A stretch of 5,436 nucleotides of DNA, taken from Planctomycetota bacterium. GTDB taxonomy: Bacteria; Planctomycetota; Phycisphaerae; FEN-1346. Below are positions 1-4,830 of this stretch, piece by piece (position 1 is the first letter of the stretch; every line of letters begins with the position of its first letter). The notes beneath the pieces were generated by a model. The model was not told where the DNA came from and did no database searches. It saw nothing but the letters and a program-made list of their open reading frames with translations. Where the stretch lies: positions 1 to 5,436 of the forward strand of contig JAPLML010000690.1 in the NCBI GenBank assembly GCA_026387055.1, in the 5' to 3' direction. Both the position numbers and the translations under genes were made by a program.

Positions 1-1
1 C

Positions 2-1096
2 CGCAAGATGCTCGAAACGCAGAAGGAGATCGACGGCATCATGGTCTCGACGGCCGACCATTGCCACGCCGTCATCTCGATGACCGCCATGAAGCTCGGC
101 AAGGGCGTCTGCACCGAGAAGCCCCTGACGCACTCGATCTGGGAGGCCCGCCAGCTCGCCGAGGCCGCCCGCAAGTACAAGGTGGCCACCCAGCACGACA
201 ACGAGAACCACGCCGAGAGCGGCGTGCGGCGGCTGGTCGAAGCCGTCCAGGCCGGGGCCATCGGCACCGTCAAGGAGGTCTACATCTGGTCGGACCGGCC
301 GATCTGGCCGCAGGGCCTCGCGCGGCGTCCGCCCTCGAAGCCCGTCCCGGCGAACCTGAACTGGGACGTCTGGCTCGGCCCGGCCCCGTTTCGCGAGTAC
401 CACGACGGCCTGCATCCGTTCTCGTGGCGCGGGTACTGGGACTTCGGCACCGGCGCCCTCGGCGACATGGGCTGCCACTTCTGGGACAGCGCCGTGTGGT
501 CGATGAAACTGTCGGAGGCCAAGACGATCGCCGTCGAGGCCGAGCAGGAAGGCAACTCCGACGAGACCGGCCCGCACTGGTCCACCGTGACCTTCAAGTT
601 CGGCCCGCGCGGCGACCTGCCGCCGATCACCGTCAAGTGGCTCGATGGCCGCAAGCCGAGCAAGGCGGCCGATGGCTCGGTCAAGTACAACATTCCCAAC
701 CTCCCGCCGCGGCCCGAAGAGCTCGAGCCCGACCGCAAGATGCCCTCGAACGGGTCGATGTTCATCGGCGACAAGGGCACGATCCTCGTGAGCGATGCCA
801 CCAGTTGGCGCCTCGTTCCCGAGGAAAAGATGAAGGCATTCAAGAAGCCGGAGCAGACCATCCCCACATCGCCCGGCCACAAGAAGGAGTGGCTCCAGGC
901 GATCAAGGGCGGCCCGCCGGCGATGTCGAACTTTGCCGAGTGGGGCGGCCCGCTGGCCGAACTTGTCCTCCTCGGCAACCTGGCCGTCCGCACCGGCAAG
1001 AGGTTCGAGTGGGACCCCGTGAACCTCAAGGCGAAGAACTGCCCGAAGGCCGACCAGTACGTCCGGCGCGAGTACCGCAAGGGGTGGGAGCTCTGA
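2..1096 (+). CDS. Gfo/Idh/MocA family oxidoreductase, 5'-truncated by the window edge
   Basis: Probable NAD(P)-dependent sugar/polyol-type oxidoreductase. The frame is open from base 2, so the first Met codon (base 8) is internal and the start lies upstream. The Rossmann GxGxxG region is missing for this reason. Numbering from that Met, the fragment begins at the end of the nucleotide-binding domain (DGIMVSTADHCHA, 9-21). It then shows the family EKP motif (CTEKPLTHS, 35-43) with its conserved lysine at 38. The substrate domain carries LNWDVWLGPAP (117-127), WRGYWDFGTGALGDMGCH (140-157, His157 likely in the active site) and a C-terminal SNFAEWGGPLAELVLLGN block. It ends NCPKADQYVRREYRKGWEL. 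These blocks match the large subfamily abundant in Planctomycetota, members of which often carry a Tat signal; that part is not visible here. The substrate cannot be assigned. The next gene on the same strand begins 100 bases later with its own promoter-like signal, so co-transcription is uncertain. Confidence 0.93.
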   Translation, partial: RKMLETQKEIDGIMVSTADHCHAVISMTAMKLGKGVCTEKPLTHSIWEARQLAEAARKYKVATQHDNENHAESGVRRLVEAVQAGAIGTVKEVYIWSDRPIWPQGLARRPPSKPVPANLNWDVWLGPAPFREYHDGLHPFSWRGYWDFGTGALGDMGCHFWDSAVWSMKLSEAKTIAVEAEQEGNSDETGPHWSTVTFKFGPRGDLPPITVKWLDGRKPSKAADGSVKYNIPNLPPRPEELEPDRKMPSNGSMFIGDKGTILVSDATSWRLVPEEKMKAFKKPEQTIPTSPGHKKEWLQAIKGGPPAMSNFAEWGGPLAELVLLGNLAVRTGKRFEWDPVNLKAKNCPKADQYVRREYRKGWEL

Positions 1097-1102
1097 GAAC
1101 GC

Positions 1103-1115
1103 GTGGCATGGCCAC
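1103..1115. repeat. Intergenic palindrome GTGGCATGGCCAC, copy 1
   Basis: A 5-base inverted repeat (GTGGC/GCCAC) around a 3-base centre lies 6 bases after the stop codon of the oxidoreductase and is followed by a run of C. It is flanked by a direct repeat of AACGCGTG (1098-1105 and 1125-1132). Because ACGCGT is self-complementary, the two flanks could also pair around the small hairpin. A copy differing only in the centre base lies at 4063-4075. There is no T tract, so it is not a classical intrinsic terminator. It could be a binding site, an mRNA 3'-end hairpin, or a member of a dispersed REP-like family. The function is unknown. Confidence 0.5.
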
Positions 1116-1165
1116 CCCCCGACAAACGCGTGCCCTGACCCCCGCGCTGCGGACGCCTTGGCTCG

Positions 1166-1171
1166 TATAAC
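1166..1171 (+). promoter_or_regulatory. -10-like box TATAAC upstream of the propeller gene
   Basis: TATAAC matches the sigma-70 -10 consensus at five of six positions and stands out in GC-rich surroundings. Transcription from it would start near base 1178, just upstream of the ribosome binding site at 1185-1190. No convincing -35 hexamer is found 16-18 bases upstream, so the call is weak. If it is real, the in-frame TTG at 1158 lies outside the transcript and cannot be the start codon. Confidence 0.35.
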
Positions 1172-1184
1172 CGTTGAGCCGATC

Positions 1185-1190
1185 AAGGAG
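1185..1190 (+). promoter_or_regulatory. Ribosome binding site AAGGAG that fixes the start at 1197
   Basis: AAGGAG is a near-perfect Shine-Dalgarno sequence, six bases before the ATG at 1197. It decides the start over the in-frame TTG at 1158. Starting at 1197 also puts the signal peptide at the N-terminus. Confidence 0.8.
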
Positions 1191-1196
1191 CCCCCG

Positions 1197-2435
1197 ATGT
1201 GCCATGTCACACTGCCACTCTGCATCATGACAACGTTCCTGCTGGCCGCCACACCGCCGGCCCAGGCCGCCGCGGCCCCGCAGGCCGAGTGGCCCACGTG
1301 GCAGGGCCTTCAGCACGACAACAAGTCGCCCGACAAGGGCCTCCTCAAGGAGTGGCCGCCCGAAGGGCCCAAGCTTCTCTGGCAATCCAATATCATCGGC
1401 AAAGGGTTCTCCAGCGTGTCCGTCAGCGGCGGTAAGATCTACACCACCGGCGACACCCGCGAGCGCCTGGTGGTCTTCGCCTTCGACATGACGGGCAAGC
1501 CGCTGTGGCGAATTGACCACGACCGCGAGTGGTCCTCCGACCCCGGCGGTGCCCGCGCCACGCCGACCATCGACGCCGGCAAACTGTACATCATGTCGGG
1601 CCACGGCCTCCTGGGCTGCTACGATATCGCCGGCGGCCGGAAGCTCTGGACCCGGTCGATGAAGGAGTTCGGCGGCGGCGTGCCCGGTTGGGGCTATGCC
1701 GAGTCCGTTCTCATCCTCGGCAATCTGGCCATCGTGACGCCCGGCGGCAAGAGCTGCATCGTGGCGCTGAATAAGGCCACGGGCCAGAACGTGTGGGCGA
1801 GCCAGGGCTTCGACGCCCCCGCCCACTACGGCTCCTGCCTGCCGCTGGCGTTCGAGGGCGTGCCCCTGATCGTGGCGGGAACCGGCGGCGGCATTGTGGG
1901 CGTGGAGGCGCGGACGGGCGCCGCCCTCTGGTCGAACCGCTTCAGCGCCGGCAACACCGCCAACTGCCCCAGCCCGGCCTACGCCGACGGCCACGTGTTC
2001 TGGGCCAACGGGTACGAAAAGGGCGGCCTCTGCCTGAAACTCCAGCCCGCCGGCGGGCGCCTCAAGGCCGACGAGGCCTGGACCACCCGCGAGATGGACT
2101 GCCACCACGGCGGATATATCATCGATAAGGGATATATCTACGGCAACGCGGGCGGCGGCTGGGCCTGCCTCGACCTCAAGACCGGCGAGAGGAAATGGCA
2201 CACCCAGGGCGTCGGCAAGGGATCCCTGACCTGGGCCGACGGCATGCTGTACCTGTTCAGCGAGAACGGCGGCAAGGCGGCCCTCGCCACGTGTTCCCCC
2301 GAAGGCATGCAGATGAAGGGCCAGTTCGCCGTCAAGGGCAGCGGCCCGAGCTGGGCCCATCCCGTCGTGATCGGCGGACGCCTGTACCTGCGCTTCGACA
2401 CCAACCTCTACTGCTTCGACGTGAAGGCCGGCTGA
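1197..2435 (+). CDS. Secreted PQQ-like (BamB-like) beta-propeller repeat protein
   Basis: 412 residues. The N-terminus (MCHVTLPLCIMTTFLLAATPPAQA, 1-24) looks like a Sec signal peptide with cleavage near AQA-A at 24/25. There is no lipobox, so a soluble periplasmic or extracytoplasmic protein is likely. The mature protein opens with WPTWQGLQHDNKSPDKGLL (32-50) followed by PKLLW, a hallmark of planctomycete PQQ-like proteins. Propeller blades show as repeated G-x-x-x-W strands: GKPLW (100-104), GRKLW (147-151), GQNVW (196-200), GAALW (241-245), EAWTT (293-297) and GERKW (330-334). Each is preceded by strands of the GGKIYTTGD or AGKLYIMSG type. The family name refers to the fold. I see no quinone-dehydrogenase motifs, so an enzymatic role is unsupported and a binding or scaffolding role is as likely. 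The start was chosen for the AAGGAG site and the signal peptide. It is convergent with the MATE gene. Confidence 0.88.
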   Translation: MCHVTLPLCIMTTFLLAATPPAQAAAAPQAEWPTWQGLQHDNKSPDKGLLKEWPPEGPKLLWQSNIIGKGFSSVSVSGGKIYTTGDTRERLVVFAFDMTGKPLWRIDHDREWSSDPGGARATPTIDAGKLYIMSGHGLLGCYDIAGGRKLWTRSMKEFGGGVPGWGYAESVLILGNLAIVTPGGKSCIVALNKATGQNVWASQGFDAPAHYGSCLPLAFEGVPLIVAGTGGGIVGVEARTGAALWSNRFSAGNTANCPSPAYADGHVFWANGYEKGGLCLKLQPAGGRLKADEAWTTREMDCHHGGYIIDKGYIYGNAGGGWACLDLKTGERKWHTQGVGKGSLTWADGMLYLFSENGGKAALATCSPEGMQMKGQFAVKGSGPSWAHPVVIGGRLYLRFDTNLYCFDVKAG

Positions 2436-2442
2436 CCCGGCC
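2426..2442. terminator. Possible bidirectional hairpin between convergent genes
   Basis: GGCCGG (2426-2431) and CCGGCC (2437-2442) form a perfect six-pair GC stem with a five-base loop overlapping the propeller stop codon. It lies at the 37-base junction of two convergent genes, where a terminator is expected. No T tract follows on either strand, and GC-rich DNA yields such stems by chance, so the terminator role is an inference. Confidence 0.3.
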
Positions 2443-2472
2443 CCGGCACGGCGATCACCTTGCCAGGCGGCA

Positions 2473-3915
2473 TCACACGGGCGGCAAGGGGGCCGGCTCC
2501 TGGACCTGCGGCGCCGGCGTCTCGACCACCGTCATCATCCGCCAGCGGCCGCCCAGGAACCGGCCCCACATCACCATCCCCAGGACGGCGATGTAGGCCG
2601 ACGCCGTCGCCCACGGACCGAAGCTTCCCCACTGGGGCGCCAGGCGCGCCACCAGGGCCGAGCCGCCCAGGCCCAGGCCGTACGCCAGGCCGATCTGCAC
2701 CGCGCCCGGCCACAGGGTGTCGCCGGCGCCGCGCAGGGCCCCGATGAAGATGACGTTCAGCGCGTCGAACGCCTGGCACAAGAGGATGAAGATGAAAACC
2801 TGCGTGGCGATCGCCTGGACCTCGGGGTCGTGGTTCTTGTTGAACCAGCCCACGAGGTCGTCGCGCCAGAGCCACGTCACGATGCCGCACGTGACCATGT
2901 AGATTTCCACAAGAATCAGTGCTGCATGGGCCCGCCGCCAGGCCAGGCGCGGCTGCGCTGCCCCGCAGTATTTCCCCACGAGGGCCGTGGCGGCGGCGCT
3001 CACGCCCAGCGCCGGCATGAAACAGAGCTGCCAGTAGCGGTTGAGGATGTTCGTGGCCGTCAGGGCCGCCACGCCGAAGGTCCCGATGATGTAACCCATG
3101 AAGATGGTCCACATCAGGACGTCGCCGATGAACATGCCCCCCGCCGGCACCCCCAGCCGCAGCAGGTCCCGCATGGCCGTCCACGACAGGCGGCATTCGC
3201 GGCGCACGCGGTACCGGGCCGCCAGCGTCCCCCCCACGAACAGCGTGAACAGGATGAGCGTCTGGACGCCCATGCCGGCGACGTGCCCGATGGCGGCGCC
3301 CGTCAGGCCGAGGGCCGGGAAGCCCTGCTTGCCGAAGATCAGAAGGTACGCCGCCTCGAAGTTCACGAGGTTCCCCGCCACGCCGGCGATGAACGGCACG
3401 AGCGGCTTGTGCAGCCCCACGAAGAAGCTGCCCAGCGCCGTCGAAGACAGCGTGAAGAACCCCCCGGCGAGGAGGATCTGGAAGTACGGCGTTTCGAGGG
3501 CGAGCACGTCCGCCGGGTGGCCGAACAGACCCATCAGCGGCCGGGCCAGGAGGATCGGGATGACCAGCAGTCCCGCCGCCCCCGCCGCGAGCCACAGCCC
3601 CTGCCAGCCGTAGAGGCCGGCGCGCTCGGGCCGCCCGGCGCCCAGGTTCTGCGACGCAAACGTGCTCACGCACGACAAGAGGCCGATGAAGAAGCAGACG
3701 GGCGTGAACGCCGCCATGCCCGCCGCCATCTGGGCCGCCATCGCGTGTTCGCTGTTCGGCACCCGCGAGACCATCCACCCGTCCACAAACTGCATCAGCG
3801 TAAAGCTGACGGTGTTGAGAACCGTGGGCACCGCCAGGCGCACCACCTCGCCCATGCCCCACCACCGCGCGGGGTCGCGAGGCCCGTCCGCCGATGTTGT
3901 CTCGATCGCCCGCAT
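2473..3915 (-). CDS. MATE family efflux transporter
   Basis: 480-residue inner-membrane antiporter, the expected length for MATE proteins with 12 membrane helices in two homologous halves. It probably exports drugs or metabolites in exchange for Na+ or H+; the substrate is not predictable. Numbering from the chosen ATG, repeat 1 starts at GEVVRLAVPTVLNTVSFTLMQ (about 21-41). It continues with FVDGWMVSRV (43-52) and a CFFIG...STFASQNLGAGRPERAG segment (about 74-100). A basic cytoplasmic loop (ARYRVRRECRL, about 233-243) separates the halves. Repeat 2 begins DLLRLGVPAGGMFIGD and has the matching FMPALGVSAAATALVGKYCGA segment (about 299-319). A proline-rich tail ends the protein. Start choice is uncertain. 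ATG 3915 puts 20 residues before helix 1 but has a weak ribosome site. An in-frame ATG at 3963 and a GTG at 4017 (GAGGGG upstream, 514 residues) are alternatives. It is divergent from ribE. Confidence 0.93.
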   Translation of the reverse strand: MRAIETTSADGPRDPARWWGMGEVVRLAVPTVLNTVSFTLMQFVDGWMVSRVPNSEHAMAAQMAAGMAAFTPVCFFIGLLSCVSTFASQNLGAGRPERAGLYGWQGLWLAAGAAGLLVIPILLARPLMGLFGHPADVLALETPYFQILLAGGFFTLSSTALGSFFVGLHKPLVPFIAGVAGNLVNFEAAYLLIFGKQGFPALGLTGAAIGHVAGMGVQTLILFTLFVGGTLAARYRVRRECRLSWTAMRDLLRLGVPAGGMFIGDVLMWTIFMGYIIGTFGVAALTATNILNRYWQLCFMPALGVSAAATALVGKYCGAAQPRLAWRRAHAALILVEIYMVTCGIVTWLWRDDLVGWFNKNHDPEVQAIATQVFIFILLCQAFDALNVIFIGALRGAGDTLWPGAVQIGLAYGLGLGGSALVARLAPQWGSFGPWATASAYIAVLGMVMWGRFLGGRWRMMTVVETPAPQVQEPAPLPPV

Positions 3916-3967
3916 GCCTGCATCCCAGTTGAAGCGACAACGGCCCGCCAGGATAGCCGCCATCGGC

Positions 3968-3980
3968 TCAACCGCAAGGA
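3968..3980 (-). promoter_or_regulatory. Conserved block TCCTTGCGGTTGA upstream of MATE
   Basis: Read on the minus strand, this block differs at one base from 4102-4114 on the plus strand, where it overlaps the -35 of ribE. Here TTGCGG is followed 16 bases later by TATCCT, a weak -35/-10 pair that would start transcription shortly before the ATG at 3915. The block may be a promoter element or an operator shared by the two divergent genes. It lies inside the coding frame only if the upstream GTG at 4017 is the true start. Confidence 0.35.
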
Positions 3981-3998
3981 CGCCGGTTCTTTCCTGGT

Positions 3999-4034
3999 CC
4001 GAGGGCCCCAGCCCCACAGGCGGTCGCCCCTCGG
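3999..4034. other. Inverted repeat in the divergent intergenic region
   Basis: CCGAGGG (3999-4005) and CCCTCGG (4028-4034) are perfect seven-base arms around 22 bases. In a minus-strand transcript from further upstream this would form a leader hairpin covering the GAGGGG that could serve the alternative GTG start at 4017. No function can be shown, and chance pairing is possible in such GC-rich DNA. Confidence 0.3.
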
Positions 4035-4062
4035 TTCCAGGTGCTGAGTTCAGATAACCCGG

Positions 4063-4075
4063 GTGGCACGGCCAC
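4063..4075. repeat. Intergenic palindrome GTGGCACGGCCAC, copy 2
   Basis: Second copy of the 13-base palindrome, identical to 1103-1115 except for the central base (C for T). It lies in the divergent MATE/ribE region, about 36 bases upstream of the ribE -35 box and within reach of both promoters. GGCAC here (4065-4069) can also pair with GTGCC at 4095-4099, giving a larger imperfect stem. An operator for a dimeric regulator and a dispersed REP-like element are both compatible. Confidence 0.5.
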
Positions 4076-4110
4076 GAACCTGAGGCGTTGCCAAGTGCCT
4101 ATCCTTGCGC

Positions 4111-4139
4111 TTGACGCTGGGCGGCGACCCCATTACGAT
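4111..4139 (+). promoter_or_regulatory. Sigma-70-type promoter for ribE-pdxA
   Basis: TTGACG (4111-4116, five of six consensus positions) and TACGAT (4134-4139, four of six) are separated by the optimal 17 bases. Transcription would begin about seven bases after the -10, near 4146, only about four bases before the ribE ATG at 4150. This would give a leaderless or almost leaderless mRNA. No FMN riboswitch-like sequence is seen in the upstream 130 bases. Confidence 0.5.
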
Positions 4140-4149
4140 GGGCGCTATC

Positions 4150-4803
4150 ATGTTCACAGGGCTGGTCGAGACCATCGGCACGATCGTCGCGGCCGAAACG
4201 GCGGCGGCGGGGGTGCGCCTGCGCGTTGACCTCGGCCAGGCGGCCGAGGGTGTGAGGCCGGGCAACTCGATCGCCCTCGGCGGCGTATGCCAGACCGTCG
4301 CCGGCATCGAGAAGACCGTGGCGGCGTTCGACGCCGTGGCCGAGACGCTCGCGAAGACAACGGTCGGCCGGTGGCGGCCGGGCACGCGCCTCAACATCGA
4401 GCGAAGCCTCCGCCCCAGCGATCGGATGGGCGGTCACTTCGTCGCCGGTCACATCGACGGCGTCGGCAAGGTGCTCGAAAATGGCCGGCGCGCCGATGGC
4501 TGGTGGCTCCGCGTCGACGCGCCGCCGGAGCTCTTCGCCGAGATCGCCCCAAAGGGCAGCATCGCCATCGACGGCGTCAGCCTCACGGTGGTGGAGGCCG
4601 AGGCGCCGGTGCTCAGCGTCACGCTTATCCCGACCACGCTGCGCGAGACAACGCTCGGCGCCCTGGCGGTGGGCGATGCCGTGAACCTGGAGACCGATCT
4701 CCTGGCGAAGTACGTCCGCCGCGCCTTGTCCGCCATGACCGGCGGCGAGACGTCCGACCGGCGGCTGCTGGAACTCCTCGGGCGATCGGGGTTCATCGAT
4801 TGA
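4150..4803 (+). CDS. ribE: Riboflavin synthase, alpha subunit
   Basis: Catalyses the dismutation of two 6,7-dimethyl-8-ribityllumazine molecules to riboflavin, the last step of vitamin B2 synthesis, in the cytoplasm as a homotrimer. The 217 residues match the family length. The protein starts with the near-invariant MFTGLVETIG, which fixes the ATG at 4150 over an in-frame TTG at 4105. Two lumazine-binding barrels are clear: GNSIALGGVCQTV (38-50) in the first and GSIAIDGVSLTV (136-147) in the second. MGGHFVAGHIDGVG (93-106) joins them. Residues equivalent to the E. coli active-site set are present: Cys47, His101, Ser144 and Asp183. PTTLRETTLG (161-170) and NLETDLLAKYV (179-189) are typical. 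One deviation is Gly44 in place of the usual Asn of NGVC in the first barrel. The gene is also called ribC in E. coli. pdxA follows after 27 bases, probably co-transcribed; ribBA, ribD and ribH are not in view. Confidence 0.97.
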   Translation: MFTGLVETIGTIVAAETAAAGVRLRVDLGQAAEGVRPGNSIALGGVCQTVAGIEKTVAAFDAVAETLAKTTVGRWRPGTRLNIERSLRPSDRMGGHFVAGHIDGVGKVLENGRRADGWWLRVDAPPELFAEIAPKGSIAIDGVSLTVVEAEAPVLSVTLIPTTLRETTLGALAVGDAVNLETDLLAKYVRRALSAMTGGETSDRRLLELLGRSGFID

Positions 4804-4818
4804 GTGCGCCCTCTTCCT

Positions 4819-4823
4819 GAAGG
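4819..4823 (+). promoter_or_regulatory. Ribosome binding site GAAGG for pdxA
   Basis: GAAGG ends seven bases before the ATG at 4831, within the short ribE-pdxA gap. It supports that start codon and translation from a shared transcript. Confidence 0.6.
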
Positions 4824-4830
4824 CGATTTC

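Noticed and set aside
280..1125. Antisense open frame (281 codons) across the oxidoreductase, plus a plus-strand frame at 61-1170
   Set aside because: Both lack motifs and overlap an unmistakable Gfo/Idh/MocA frame with EKP and GDMGCH motifs.
1158..1196. Earlier TTG start for the propeller protein
   Set aside because: It would add 13 polar residues before a clean signal peptide, has no ribosome site, and lies upstream of the probable transcription start. ATG 1197 has AAGGAG at ideal spacing.
1026..2360. Long antisense open frame (444 codons) across the propeller gene
   Set aside because: Its translation is low-complexity Ala/Gly/Arg/Val-rich with no recognisable motif. It is a shadow frame caused by high GC, opposite a gene with a clear signal peptide and propeller repeats.
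1197..2435. Quinoprotein alcohol or glucose dehydrogenase
   Set aside because: The protein is about 400 residues and lacks quinone-dehydrogenase motifs and any cytochrome c CxxCH. Only the BamB-like repeat fold is supported.
2408..3940. Second minus-strand open frame (510 codons) overlapping MATE
   Set aside because: It is Arg/Gly/Pro/His-rich without hydrophobic helices, while the frame ending at 2473 gives a full 12-helix MATE protein.
2830..4047. Plus-strand open frame (405 codons) opposite MATE
   Set aside because: Its composition is dominated by Arg, His, Gln and Pro, with no domain and no ribosome site. It is a GC shadow of the MATE gene and its upstream region.
4105..4149. Earlier TTG start for riboflavin synthase
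   Set aside because: The family begins almost invariably at MFTG, and the extra 15 codons coincide with the -35/-10 promoter elements.
4018..4149. FMN riboswitch upstream of ribE
   Set aside because: I looked for the conserved AGGGGCAGGGTGAAATTCCC-type core and found nothing similar. The space between the likely promoter and the ATG is also too short.
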